From contig NZ_MPHK01000002.1 of the NCBI RefSeq assembly GCF_001957135.1, positions 204,124 to 268,123 of the forward strand: a stretch of 64,000 nucleotides of DNA, read 5' to 3'. This DNA comes from Shewanella sp. UCD-KL21 (lineage in GTDB: Bacteria > Pseudomonadota > Gammaproteobacteria > Enterobacterales > Shewanellaceae). Of this stretch, positions 16,571 through 25,150 are shown one piece after another (the first letter of the stretch is position 1; the number at the start of each line of letters is the position of its first letter). Below the pieces are notes generated by a model. That model was not told the DNA's origin. It ran no database searches and saw only the letters and a program-made list of their open reading frames with translations. Made by a program: the position numbers and the translations under genes.

Positions 16571-16602
16571 AAAAAAGGCTCATCATTTCTGATGAGCCTT
16601 TC
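16571..16602 (-). terminator. Terminator of tRNA-Ser
   Basis: A 12-bp stem AAAGGCTCATCA/TGATGAGCCTTT with a 4-base loop is followed on the minus strand by a T-run. It lies 11 bp beyond the tRNA 3' end. Confidence 0.85.
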
Positions 16603-16612
16603 GTCTTGAATA

Positions 16613-16703
16613 TGGCGGAGAGATAGGGATTTGAACCCTAGATGGGCTACAAACCCATGCCGGTTTTCAAGACCGGTGCATTCGACCACTCTGCCATCTC
16701 TCC
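16613..16703 (-). tRNA. tRNA-Ser (anticodon UGA)
   Basis: The minus strand folds as a 91-base class II tRNA including an encoded CCA. The acceptor stem is GGAGAGA/TCTCTCC with discriminator G. The D-arm begins TGGCAGAGTGG. The anticodon stem CCGGT encloses CTTGAAA with anticodon TGA. A long variable arm of the serine type (CATGGGTTTGTAGCCCAT) follows, then a T-arm with GGTTCAAATCC. It decodes UCA and related serine codons. Confidence 0.97.
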
Positions 16704-16835
16704 GAACGAGCGAGATAATAGCTATCTCACTGTCTGGTGTAAAGCATAAATTGTCATAATCTTTCTGTTTGGCTATTTCGGCAGCAACTTTGTGGTTTAT
16801 GCTGCTATTTCGTACTCACTATTTGTAATCTGATA

Positions 16836-17171
16836 CTAGTTATCCATTTTTACTGGGGTTAGGCCTTTTGCTCGATCTTCTATGGCATCTTCTAATTCAA
16901 ACCCTGACTGTTTCCATGTCCCCGCTTCTTCTGGGTTAAATTTCTCTTTTGACCACTCTGCTGCAGACTCAACATTAAAGCTCGCTTGGGTCCATTGCTG
17001 TGATTGTTCAGCATTAAAGCCACTTTTACTCCATTTTTGAGCTTTAGCTGCATCAAAGCCTATTGCTTTCCAATCTGCAATATCTCTTTCTGACATTCCT
17101 TCCCAGGTTGCTGGCGATGAAGCACAGCCATAGATAAGGCAAATAAAGATGGCACCGATTAACTTTTTCAT
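16836..17171 (-). CDS. Small lipoprotein built of five 13-residue repeats
   Basis: A 111-residue predicted lipoprotein: MKKLIGAIFICLIYGC gives a lipobox with Cys16, followed by AS, which does not signal inner-membrane retention, so outer-membrane placement is likely. After residue 33 the protein consists of five in-phase 13-residue units starting at Trp34, Trp47, Trp60, Trp73 and Trp86. The consensus is W-[KST]-x-x-x-F-[DNE]-x-[EA]-x-[AS]-x-x, with a partial unit from Trp23. Each unit probably forms a short helix with Trp and Phe packed inside. I do not recognise the family or function. It is a single gene between tRNA-Ser and rluB, with GGGAG-type spacing before the ATG. Confidence 0.75.
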   Translation of the reverse strand: MKKLIGAIFICLIYGCASSPATWEGMSERDIADWKAIGFDAAKAQKWSKSGFNAEQSQQWTQASFNVESAAEWSKEKFNPEEAGTWKQSGFELEDAIEDRAKGLTPVKMDN

Positions 17172-17370
17172 TGAATACTCCCTTAACTGTAAGTGTACGT
17201 AATTGATGAAAAAACCATCAACACTAAATATAGTTAGCAGTTTTCACAGTTTCAAGTAAGCAATAGCCAATTATGAGATTAATAACAAAACACGACAAAG
17301 GGTTGAAATAACAGTGCGTTTTTATAGGTCTTTTCAATAAGCAGATGGAAGTAATACTATTTAGGGTATA

Positions 17371-17395
17371 AAAAAGGCCACATTATGTGGCCTTT
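17371..17395 (-). terminator. Terminator of the scpA-scpB-rluB operon
   Basis: AAAGGCCACAT (17373-17383) pairs with ATGTGGCCTTT (17385-17395). On the minus strand the stem ends in a run of T. It lies 31 bp after the rluB stop codon. Confidence 0.85.
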
Positions 17396-17425
17396 AAGTT
17401 CAAACAAACGCTAGCGTTAAATGTA

Positions 17426-18298
17426 TTAACTACGTTGGCGGTTTGATTTAGGACGCGCTGCGGTAGTTTTGTGCTTACGCACTGCTCGGCGGATCTTAGC
17501 GCCTTTCACTTTAGCGCGAGCGACACTGTGTTTATCAGTACCTAACATGGTGCGAGTTTCAGGCTCTAGGCCTGCAACTTGGCGCAAGTAGTTCACTTGC
17601 TCCATATCCAGCTCAACCCAACCGCCACGTGGTAGTGACTTAGGTAGCTCAACCATGCCGTAACGAATACGGATAAGACGGCTAACTTGTACTTCTTGTG
17701 ATTCCCATAAGCGGCGAACTTCGCGGTTACGCCCTTCTTTTAGGGTCACATGCCACCATTTATTAAGACCTTCACCACCAGCAGCTTTGATGGTGTCAAA
17801 GTTGGCAGGACCATCTTCTAATGTCACGCCTTTACGAAGACGCTGAACAGCCGCTTCTGGTACATCACCAAATGTGCGCACCGCATATTCACGGTCAACT
17901 TCGTTTGATGGATGCATTAAACGGTTAGCTAGTTCACCATCAGAGGTAAATAACAATAAACCTGAAGTATTGATATCCAAACGCCCTACTGCTACCCAAC
18001 GTGAGTCACGTATTGTCGGTAAACGTTCGAAAACCGTTGTTCTGCCTTCAGGATCTTTACGACTACAAATTTCACCTTCTGGCTTATGGTATGCCAACAC
18101 ACGACAAATAATGTCATCTTCGGTTTTGATGGTTATAGCACGGCCATCGATGCGGATTTTAGCTTCTGCTTCAACGCGATCACCTAAGTTGGCAATTTCT
18201 CCGTCTACACTAACACGGCCTGCAGCAATCCATGCCTCCATCTCACGACGGGAGCCATGGCCTGCACGGGCCAAGACTTTCTGCAATTTTTCGCTCAT
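17426..18298 (-). CDS. rluB: 23S rRNA pseudouridine-2605 synthase RluB
   Basis: Isomerises U2605 of 23S rRNA to pseudouridine; 290 residues, the usual RluB length. An S4 RNA-binding domain occupies residues 1-60 ([20 protein letters not shown]). The RsuA/RluB catalytic motif is [19 protein letters not shown] around residue 105, with the nucleophilic Asp. The later block [14 protein letters not shown] is the family's second signature. The C-terminal 40 residues are a basic tail rich in Lys and Arg, likely rRNA-binding. The ATG follows the scpB stop without a gap, so the two are co-translated. The rluB-scpB-scpA cluster next to the trp region is conserved in gammaproteobacteria. Confidence 0.95.
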   Translation of the reverse strand: MSEKLQKVLARAGHGSRREMEAWIAAGRVSVDGEIANLGDRVEAEAKIRIDGRAITIKTEDDIICRVLAYHKPEGEICSRKDPEGRTTVFERLPTIRDSRWVAVGRLDINTSGLLLFTSDGELANRLMHPSNEVDREYAVRTFGDVPEAAVQRLRKGVTLEDGPANFDTIKAAGGEGLNKWWHVTLKEGRNREVRRLWESQEVQVSRLIRIRYGMVELPKSLPRGGWVELDMEQVNYLRQVAGLEPETRTMLGTDKHSVARAKVKGAKIRRAVRKHKTTAARPKSNRQRS

Positions 18299-18886
18299 CT
18301 AGTTCGACTCTTCTGTTTGTTGTGGCGCCATTGAGACTTTCTCAAATAACGCCTGCAATGACTCTTCATCCGATAGCGACGGTAAGTCTGCTAGGGTTTT
18401 CAAGCCAAAATAAGATAAAAATTCACTGGTGGTGGCATAGAGTGCTGGTCGCCCAGGCACTTCTTTATGACCCACTGTTTTTACCCAGTGTCTATCAGCT
18501 AAACTCTTTATTATGTGGCTGCTGACGGCCACACCTCTTACATATTCAATATCACCGCGAGTAACTGGTTGCCTGTATGCAATGACTGCTAAGGTTTCTA
18601 AGGTCGCACGTGAATATTTAGGGGATTTCTCTTGCCACAATGGTTGTAAGAATTCACTTAACAGCTCTTGGGTTTGAAAGCGATAACCACCAGCCACTTC
18701 GACCAGTTGTACCCCACGCTCTTGATAATCTTGTTGTAATTCATCGAGGCATTCTTTAATGCGTGCTCGAGAGACATCAAACTTCACTAATACTGTGTCT
18801 TTTAATGCTTTTACGGTTAGTGGTTTACCCAAGACAAATAAACTGGCTTCGATTAATTGTTTTAATTGAATCGTGTTTATTTGCAT
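18299..18886 (-). CDS. scpB: Segregation and condensation protein ScpB
   Basis: The kleisin-partner subunit of the SMC-ScpAB chromosome-condensation complex, made of two winged-helix domains. I use the ATG at 18886 because AAGGA lies five bases before it; upstream in-frame ATGs lack ribosome sites. That gives 195 residues, normal for ScpB. Recognisable segments are LKQLIEASLFVLGKPLTVKAL at the start (split across residues 5-25) and TLETLAVIAYRQPVTRGDIEYVRGV in the middle, which is the strongest ScpB signature. The gene is 33 bp downstream of scpA and touches rluB. Confidence 0.95.
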   Translation of the reverse strand: MQINTIQLKQLIEASLFVLGKPLTVKALKDTVLVKFDVSRARIKECLDELQQDYQERGVQLVEVAGGYRFQTQELLSEFLQPLWQEKSPKYSRATLETLAVIAYRQPVTRGDIEYVRGVAVSSHIIKSLADRHWVKTVGHKEVPGRPALYATTSEFLSYFGLKTLADLPSLSDEESLQALFEKVSMAPQQTEESN

Positions 18887-18919
18887 GGTCATCCTTTCTC
18901 GTATCTTGTGCAATGCAGC

Positions 18920-19708
18920 TTAAAACGCTTTGACATAAATGGGGGTTAACGGCTCGTTTTGAACCAAGTCAACCAATAGCTCTTTAACCAGTTCCATTAA
19001 GGCTAAAAAGCTCACTACCACACCAGCTCGGCCTTCACTGATGTCAAATAAATCAGTAAATGGCACATAATGCTCGGTCGATAGTAAAGCTAATATCTGA
19101 CTCATGCGTTCACGGGTCGATAGTAGCTCGCGTTTTACATGGTGATGTTCGTTGGCATCAATTCTTTTGAGTACCTCTGAAAATGCTTGAGCAATATCAA
19201 CTAAAGACACTTCCGGTGGCATCACCATAGGTTTTACATTGGGCGAGAGTGTCGCTTTCGCTAAAAATACATCTCGCTCGAGCCTCGGAAGTTCATCTAA
19301 ATCAGCTGATGCCTGTTTGATAACTTCATAAGCTTTTAATTGACGAATCAACACTACCCGAGGATCTTCATCATCGTCTTCTTCGGTTGCCATTTTAGGC
19401 AACAGTAGTCGTGACTTTATCTCGGCTAATGTGGCTGCCATGACTAAATAATCAGCGGCAAGCTCTATTCGCGCTTCGGTTAAAATTTCAATATAAGCTA
19501 AATATTGGCTGGTGATTTTTTCTATTGGTAAGTCAACAACGTCGAGCTTTTGCTTACGAATTAAGTACAACAATAAATCTAGCGGGCCTTCGAATGTTTC
19601 TAAAAACACCTCAAGGGCTTCAGGAGGGATGAATAAATCATTGGGCATTGCGTCAAACGCTTCGCCTCGAACAACCGCTAAAGGTAAACTTTTCTGGATA
19701 CCTTGCAT
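18920..19708 (-). CDS. scpA: Segregation and condensation protein ScpA
   Basis: A 262-residue kleisin that bridges the SMC heads in the bacterial condensin-like complex. The N-terminal signature FEGPLDLLLYLIRKQKLDVVDLPI at residues 39-62 is almost diagnostic, followed by ADYLVMAATLAEIKSRLLLPK. The C-terminal winged helix contains VSFLALMELVKE, the SMC-binding end. AAGGAA is six bases before the ATG. It is the first gene of the scpA-scpB-rluB operon. The 240-bp gap between it and yciO shows no gene. Confidence 0.95.
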   Translation of the reverse strand: MQGIQKSLPLAVVRGEAFDAMPNDLFIPPEALEVFLETFEGPLDLLLYLIRKQKLDVVDLPIEKITSQYLAYIEILTEARIELAADYLVMAATLAEIKSRLLLPKMATEEDDDEDPRVVLIRQLKAYEVIKQASADLDELPRLERDVFLAKATLSPNVKPMVMPPEVSLVDIAQAFSEVLKRIDANEHHHVKRELLSTRERMSQILALLSTEHYVPFTDLFDISEGRAGVVVSFLALMELVKELLVDLVQNEPLTPIYVKAF

Positions 19709-19949
19709 TGTCGTTCCTTAATTTAATGATTAAAATCAGTTTTCTAAGTCAAATAACTTATTAAACTACATTCCTACTGTGTGGCTATATTTGTTGTATT
19801 TCACAAAGATTAAACTTATATCGACTGAGTATTCAGAACATATCTGCATTTAATTTTAGCGAGAAATTACCAAACGCGCGATTATACGCACTATTGACTG
19901 TGGTTGAAACCACTATCAAACAAACTTGTGCATTCAACACTTGCAAGGG

Positions 19950-20570
19950 TTATTCAAAAATACTGGTATCGCCGGCGCCTTGGCGAATAATATCGATATC
20001 GCCTTCTGACATATCAATAACCGTGGTTTGATTTTCAGCAAGGTAACCACCATGAATAATGGCATCGACATTGTGTTCTAAAATATCGCGAATATGCTCA
20101 GGATCTGACTCGGCAAATTCTGCATCTGGCATCACTAAACTGGTAGACATAATTGGCGCTTCTAATGCTTCCAATAATGCTAGTGCAATTAAATTGTTTG
20201 GCACACGAATACCAATGGTTTTCTTCTTGTCACATTGTAGACGGCGCGGCACTTCTTTACTGGCTTTAAAGATGAAGGTGTACGGCCCAGGTGTGCAGCT
20301 TTTTAATAAGCGGTAAGCTTGATTATCCACTCGAGCGAAATTGGCTAATTCAGATAAATCGCGACACATTAACGAAAAGTTATTGTCGTTATCGATTTTA
20401 CGAATGCGCGCCATACGGGTCATGGCATCTTTTTCACCTATCATGCAGCCCAGTGCATAACCTGAATCGGTAGGGTAAACAATCACCCCACCTTGCTTTA
20501 AAATATTAACCGCTTGGCTAATCAACCTCGCCTGTGGGTTTTCATCATGTATATAAAAAAATTGGCTCAT
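19950..20570 (-). CDS. yciO: YciO/YrdC/Sua5-family protein
   Basis: A 206-residue cytoplasmic protein of the L-threonylcarbamoyladenylate synthase-like family. The YrdC fold is shown by VIVYPTDSGYALGC (residues 28-41), KxR-type ATP-site residues in RIRKIDNDNNFSLMCRDLSEL, and PGPYTFIFKASKEVPRR. The essential t6A enzyme is TsaC/YrdC; YciO proteins are paralogues whose role is less settled, so I do not claim t6A synthesis. The ATG at 20570 overlaps the rnm stop by two bases within ATGA, which means translational coupling. Position between rnm and the scp genes matches the E. coli trp-region order. Confidence 0.9.
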   Translation of the reverse strand: MSQFFYIHDENPQARLISQAVNILKQGGVIVYPTDSGYALGCMIGEKDAMTRMARIRKIDNDNNFSLMCRDLSELANFARVDNQAYRLLKSCTPGPYTFIFKASKEVPRRLQCDKKKTIGIRVPNNLIALALLEALEAPIMSTSLVMPDAEFAESDPEHIRDILEHNVDAIIHGGYLAENQTTVIDMSEGDIDIIRQGAGDTSIFE

Positions 20571-21427
20571 GTTCGCTCCGTCCAAGATTCTGCTTGCCAC
20601 ACCCACTGTATCCCAGCAGGTTGGAATAAATTTTTACCCAACTCAATCCAATTACTTGGAAAATGAAAATCACTGCCAATTGAACCCATCAGGTTGTTCA
20701 AATGACTTAATGCGACCAAGTTGGCTCTATCATCAATACTTTGTTGTCCTAATACGACTTCCATCGCATCACCGCCCGCTTCTTTATATTCACGGACTAA
20801 TTTTTTAAGCCATTTAGCAGATAGCTTATATCCACTTGGGTGAGCTAATACCGCAACGCCACCACTACGGTGAATAATATCAATGGCACTGGCCATATCG
20901 CCCCAATTATTGGGAACATAACCAGTTTTATTACGGGCTAAATAACGTTTAAAAACACTAGGCATATCTTTAGCATAGCCATTTTCAGCCAACCAGCGTG
21001 CATAATGGCCTCGACTGATAGCAGCGCCTGCGGCAAATTTTTGTGCGCCTTCATACGCACCTTCAATACCGGCCTTAGCTAAACGAATACCAATTTCTTT
21101 AGCACGTTGCTCACGTAATTCACGTTGGTTTGTTAAAAACGCCAGTAGCGCAGCATTGGTAATATCCATATTTAAACCGACAATATGAATATCAAAGTTA
21201 TTCCAACGGGTTGAAATTTCAACGCCATTAATCAGTTTTAACGGCGTGGGATGTTGGTTATTGTATTGATGCGCTTCAGCCAATCCAGCAACGGTGTCAT
21301 GATCAGTAATAGCGAACATTTGCACGCCTTTATCAATGGCACGTTCAACAAGTTCAGCTGGAGTGAGTACGCCGTCAGATGCGGTCGTGTGGCTGTGAAG
21401 ATCGGCCAATAGGGTGTCTGTTATCAT
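20567..21427 (-). CDS. rnm: PHP-domain RNase AM (formerly YciV/TrpH)
   Basis: A 286-residue metal-dependent phosphatase or exonuclease of the PHP family. E. coli RNase AM removes single nucleotides from RNA 5' ends, matures 5S and other rRNA ends, and hydrolyses 3',5'-bisphosphates. Metal ligands are visible in DLHSHTTASDG (residues 9-19), ITDHDTVAG (40-48), NGVEIST near 67, the central LAHPSGY near 195 and IGSDFHF near 255. It reads away from the trp operon and overlaps yciO. The divergent 480-bp gap to trpE carries the trp promoter, so its own promoter must be there as well. Confidence 0.92.
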   Translation of the reverse strand: MITDTLLADLHSHTTASDGVLTPAELVERAIDKGVQMFAITDHDTVAGLAEAHQYNNQHPTPLKLINGVEISTRWNNFDIHIVGLNMDITNAALLAFLTNQRELREQRAKEIGIRLAKAGIEGAYEGAQKFAAGAAISRGHYARWLAENGYAKDMPSVFKRYLARNKTGYVPNNWGDMASAIDIIHRSGGVAVLAHPSGYKLSAKWLKKLVREYKEAGGDAMEVVLGQQSIDDRANLVALSHLNNLMGSIGSDFHFPSNWIELGKNLFQPAGIQWVWQAESWTERT

Positions 21428-21554
21428 TAGGTTATTGTACTTTAAACTTTGTTAGAATGCTTAGCCATCTAGTGTTTATTTGCTACATATACATCAAATT
21501 GCTACTGCTTTAGCCACTGGTTGCAAAAAAATAATAAATTTGAGAAATATTCAA

Positions 21555-21600
21555 TTGACTTTATAAGCCAGCTAAGGTCTTCTATAGCTAGTTACAGAAT
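21555..21600 (+). promoter_or_regulatory. Candidate trp promoter with TrpR half-site
   Basis: TTGACT (21555-21560) is a good -35 element, but the nearest TATA-like hexamer (21581-21586) is 20 bases away, longer than ideal. GCTAGTTA (21587-21594) matches one half of the TrpR operator CTAGTTAACTAG. Both signals are moderate at best. The 21428-21550 stretch before them shows no gene. Confidence 0.35.
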
Positions 21601-21668
21601 ATAAAACCCATTATAAATGACTTCGCAGTGAAATGACCTGCAAATGACTTAAAGAGATATTAATTTAA

Positions 21669-21722
21669 ATGACACATTTTAACGCATTAAACATCAGTTG
21701 GTGGTGGCACTTCCCAAATTAA
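21669..21722 (+). CDS. trpL: trp operon leader peptide
   Basis: A 17-codon reading frame encodes MTHFNALNISWWWHFPN and contains three consecutive TGG Trp codons. It ends 52 bases before the attenuator stem. Ribosome stalling at these codons when charged tRNA-Trp is scarce would favour the antiterminator. The sequence just after the Trp codons (CACTTCCC, 21708-21715) can pair with GGGTGGTG (21724-21731), which gives the 1:2 pause hairpin expected of a classical trp attenuator. Confidence 0.9.
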   Translation: MTHFNALNISWWWHFPN

Positions 21723-21774
21723 CGGGTGGTGTGAAGCGTTGTGGTTATTTAAATAACACAAGATTTTACTAAAA

Positions 21775-21799
21775 AGCCCGCAGAGATGTGGGCTTTTTT
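21775..21799 (+). terminator. trp attenuator
   Basis: AGCCCGCA (21775-21782) pairs with TGTGGGCT (21787-21794), including one G-U pair, around a GAGA loop and is followed by five more T. Between leader and attenuator, a second stem-forming segment (21739-21762, TTGTGGTTATT with AATAACACAA) could act in the alternative fold. Confidence 0.85.
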
Positions 21800-21903
21800 G
21801 CTATTTACGGCTTGCACTCTCCAATAAATCTAACGCAAACCAAGCTAAAATGAAGAGAACAGAGTATGAAAAAGCACACTATAAGGGAGGCGCAATAAGC
21901 ATC

Positions 21904-23454
21904 ATGGAACATCAATTTGCCCACGTGGTAACCCAAAAGCAGCCATTGGCGTATCACGCTGACCCGCTTAGTCTTTATCAGCATATTACTGCTAACGCGC
22001 CTCATACTATGTTGTTAGAGTCAGCTGAAATAGAAAGCAAAGACCATCTCAAAAGTATCGTATTAACCCATGCAGCCATGATGGTCCGCTGTGATGGTTA
22101 CCAGCTCACCTTTACAGCATTAACCGATAACGGCGCCAGCTTACTTGCGCCCATCAGTGACTTTTTCCAGTACAGTGAGCAGCAACGCCAAGATAATGTT
22201 ATTACCATTCAACTTGCTAAAGCCAAAGAGTTACAAGATGAAGATGCGCGCTTAAAGTCCACTTCACCCCTTGATGGCTTAAGAATGTTTGTCCAGCACA
22301 TTCAAACGGATCAAAGTGATGCTTTTGAGGACTTATTTTTAGGCGGTGTGTTGGCCTATGACTTGATTGATACGGTAGAGCCGCTACCTGATGTTCCCAA
22401 TGCCGACAACGATTGCCCTGATTACTTATTTTATTTAGCTGAAACCTTAATCTTGGTTGACCATCAAACTCAGCAAGCCGATATTATCACCCACCAATTT
22501 TTCGACAGTGCAGCTCAGGCCACATCATTGCTTGAGCGAGTGACTCAGCTTAAAGCTAATTGCCAGACATTAACAGCAGTTGCACCATTGGTCAGTATTG
22601 ATGCCCCTACTCAAGTCAATATCAGCGATGAAGCCTTTAAACAAACCGTAGTTGAGTTAAAAGAGCACATTGTTGCCGGCGATATTTTTCAGGTTGTCCC
22701 CTCACGCAGTTTTAGCTTGCCTTGCCCTAATACTCTAGGTGCATACCGCGCATTAAGACTGACTAACCCAAGTCCATATATGTTTTATTTTCGCGGCCCT
22801 GATTTTACTTTATTTGGCGCATCACCTGAAAGTGCCCTTAAATATGAAGCCGCCACCAATCAAGTTGAAATCTACCCAATTGCGGGGACTCGCCAACGTG
22901 GTAAAACTGCCGATGGTCAGATTGATTTTGATTTAGATAGCCGTATTGAGCTTGAACTGCGCCTTGATAAAAAAGAGCTCTCTGAGCACTTAATGTTAGT
23001 GGATTTGGCCCGTAACGATATTGCCCGCATTAGTCAAAGCGGCAGCCGTAAAGTGGCCGAGTTATTAAAAGTTGACCGCTACTCTCACGTGATGCACTTG
23101 GTGAGTCGCGTGACAGGTCAATTACGCGAAGATTTAGATGCGCTACATGCCTATCAAGCCAGTATGAATATGGGCACCTTAGTTGGCGCGCCTAAAGTTC
23201 GTGCTTCACAGTTAGTTAGACAAGCTGAACAAGCTCGTCGTGGCAGTTATGGCGGCGCTGTCGGTTACCTTAATGGTTTAGGTGATATGGATACCTGTAT
23301 TGTGATCCGCTCAGCCTTTGTTAAACATGATGTTGCCCATATTCAAGCTGGCGCAGGTGTGGTGTTTGACTCCGATCCCCAAGCTGAAGCCAACGAAACC
23401 CGTCAAAAAGCACAAGCCGTTATTTCAGCGATTAAAATGGGAGGCGGACTATGA
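21904..23454 (+). CDS. trpE: Anthranilate synthase component I TrpE
   Basis: Makes anthranilate from chorismate using ammonia delivered by TrpG. I start at the ATG at 21904 (MEHQFAHVVT...), giving 516 residues; GGGAGG lies 13 bases upstream, rather far, and the frame is open back to 21850. The Trp feedback site segment is LLES (residues about 37-40). The chorismate-binding domain runs from about 250 to 510, with PSPYMFYFRGPDFTLFGASPES, IAGTRQRGK, DLARNDIARIS, HLVSRVTGQL, GAPKVRA and QAGAGVVFDSDP-type segments all intact. It overlaps trpG by four bases (ATGA). It is the first structural gene after the attenuator. Confidence 0.96.
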   Translation: MEHQFAHVVTQKQPLAYHADPLSLYQHITANAPHTMLLESAEIESKDHLKSIVLTHAAMMVRCDGYQLTFTALTDNGASLLAPISDFFQYSEQQRQDNVITIQLAKAKELQDEDARLKSTSPLDGLRMFVQHIQTDQSDAFEDLFLGGVLAYDLIDTVEPLPDVPNADNDCPDYLFYLAETLILVDHQTQQADIITHQFFDSAAQATSLLERVTQLKANCQTLTAVAPLVSIDAPTQVNISDEAFKQTVVELKEHIVAGDIFQVVPSRSFSLPCPNTLGAYRALRLTNPSPYMFYFRGPDFTLFGASPESALKYEAATNQVEIYPIAGTRQRGKTADGQIDFDLDSRIELELRLDKKELSEHLMLVDLARNDIARISQSGSRKVAELLKVDRYSHVMHLVSRVTGQLREDLDALHAYQASMNMGTLVGAPKVRASQLVRQAEQARRGSYGGAVGYLNGLGDMDTCIVIRSAFVKHDVAHIQAGAGVVFDSDPQAEANETRQKAQAVISAIKMGGGL

Positions 23455-24110
23455 GCACTCTTTTAAACACAACTGCCAGCCAAGACCATAATATGAAATT
23501 GTATTTACTCGATAACTTCGACTCATTTACCTATAACTTAGTGGATCAATTCCGCTGCTTAGGTTTTGAAGTGATGATTTATCGTAATGATGTCAGTGCA
23601 GATTATTTAGCAGAAAAGCTAATAAGCGAAAACGGTCAAGCCGCATTAGTGTTATCACCCGGCCCCGGTGCGCCTCACGAAGCTGGCTGCATGATGGAGC
23701 TTATTGCAAAAGTGGCGGGTAAAGTGCCTATGTTGGGAATTTGTCTGGGTCATCAAGCCATGGTTGAGCATTACGGCGGTAAAGTTGAGCGCGCTCCTTT
23801 TGTGGTGCATGGTAAAGCCAGTCCAACCATTCATAATGGCGAAGGTGTGTTCGCTAACCTGCCTTCACCACTGCCCGTTGCCCGTTATCACAGCCTAGTT
23901 GCCACTCAAGTGCCGCCATGTTTAGAGGTTATTGCCAGTACAGATGATATGCCAATGGCTATTTTGCATCCTCAAGATAAAGTGGTGGGTTTTCAATTTC
24001 ACCCAGAATCAATATTAACCACCTTAGGCAGCACTTTATTAACGCAAACGCTTACCTACCTAACTCAAACGTCAGCAGATGTTGATACGCCAGTAAAAGG
24101 AGCCCTGTAA
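23451..24110 (+). CDS. trpG: Anthranilate synthase glutamine amidotransferase TrpG
   Basis: The class I glutaminase that supplies ammonia to TrpE. It has 219 residues from the ATG overlapping trpE; the family start corresponds to the second ATG at 23493 (MKLYLLDNFDSFTYNLVDQF), so the first 14 residues may be an untypical leader. The nucleophile Cys98 lies in MLGICLGHQA, the oxyanion-hole block is LSPGPGAP, and the His-Glu pair is in GFQFHPESILT. Here TrpG is separate, not fused to TrpD as in E. coli. Its stop overlaps the trpD start (TAATG). Confidence 0.95.
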   Translation: MSTLLNTTASQDHNMKLYLLDNFDSFTYNLVDQFRCLGFEVMIYRNDVSADYLAEKLISENGQAALVLSPGPGAPHEAGCMMELIAKVAGKVPMLGICLGHQAMVEHYGGKVERAPFVVHGKASPTIHNGEGVFANLPSPLPVARYHSLVATQVPPCLEVIASTDDMPMAILHPQDKVVGFQFHPESILTTLGSTLLTQTLTYLTQTSADVDTPVKGAL

Positions 24111-25150
24111 TGGCAGATCTACAACCACTTTTAGACTCGTTATACCAAGGTAATGCCCTTACTCGCGGCCAAAGTGCGCAATTATTTAGTGCTATTGTTG
24201 CTGGTGAAATGGACCCTGTCGCCATGGCGGGCATGTTAGTGGCGCTCAAAATGCGCGGCGAAACCATTGATGAAATAACAGGTGCTGCAGATGCACTGCG
24301 TCAAGCGGCTAAACCTTTCCCAAGAAGCGCCTCGTCGTTAAGCCAAGGCGTAGTGGATATTGTTGGCACAGGTGGCGATGGTCATAACACCATTAATATC
24401 TCTACTACTGCGTCTTTTGTTGCTGCAGCTGCAGGAGCAAAAGTCACTAAACACGGTAACCGCGGCGTTTCGAGTAAATCGGGCGCATCTGATGTGCTAT
24501 CGCACTGCGGCATAGCGTTAACCATGAGCCCTGAATATGCTAGTAAATGTGTTGATGATTTTGGTTTGTGTTTCTTATTCGCGCCCCATTATCATGCCGG
24601 TGTAAGGCATGCCGTGCCTGTAAGGCAAGCCCTTAAAACCCGCACTATCTTTAATATTCTTGGGCCATTAATTAATCCGGCTAAACCTGAAGCCATGTTA
24701 CTTGGGGTGTATTCACCAAAACTTATCGCGCCGATTGTCAATGTGCTTGATGCCTTAGGTGTGAAACGCGCAATGGTGGTTTACGGCAGCGGTTTAGATG
24801 AAGTGGCGTTACACGGCGAAACCCAAGTGGCAGAGCTCAATGATGGTAAAATTCGTTTTTATAAATTAACCCCACAAGACTTAGGTGTTGAGCCTGCAGA
24901 CATTAAAGCCTTAGAAGGCGGTGAGCCAAGTGACAACGCCCTAATCACCCAAGCAATTTTAAAAGGTGAAGGCCAACCTGCTCATCGCGACGCTGTCGCC
25001 ATTAATGCAGGCTGCGCGCTTTATGTCAGCGGAGTGTGTGACACAGTGCAGCAAGGCACTGCGTTAGCACTTGAAACCATTAACAGTGGTAAAGCCTATG
25101 AGGTATTAACCCAACTCGCTGCAGCAAGCCAACAAGAGGATGCGAAATAA
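24110..25150 (+). CDS. trpD: Anthranilate phosphoribosyltransferase TrpD
   Basis: Transfers phosphoribose from PRPP to anthranilate. It has 346 residues as a stand-alone enzyme. PRPP-site motifs are VDIVGTGGDGHNTINISTT around residues 82-100 and KHGNRGVSSKSGASDVL near 118-134. The anthranilate site includes FAPHYHAGVRHAVPVRQ, followed by RTIFNILGPLINPA. The N-terminal helical domain (LLDSLYQGNALTRGQSAQLF) is intact. It is coupled by one-base overlaps to both trpG and trpC-F. Confidence 0.96.
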   Translation: MADLQPLLDSLYQGNALTRGQSAQLFSAIVAGEMDPVAMAGMLVALKMRGETIDEITGAADALRQAAKPFPRSASSLSQGVVDIVGTGGDGHNTINISTTASFVAAAAGAKVTKHGNRGVSSKSGASDVLSHCGIALTMSPEYASKCVDDFGLCFLFAPHYHAGVRHAVPVRQALKTRTIFNILGPLINPAKPEAMLLGVYSPKLIAPIVNVLDALGVKRAMVVYGSGLDEVALHGETQVAELNDGKIRFYKLTPQDLGVEPADIKALEGGEPSDNALITQAILKGEGQPAHRDAVAINAGCALYVSGVCDTVQQGTALALETINSGKAYEVLTQLAAASQQEDAK

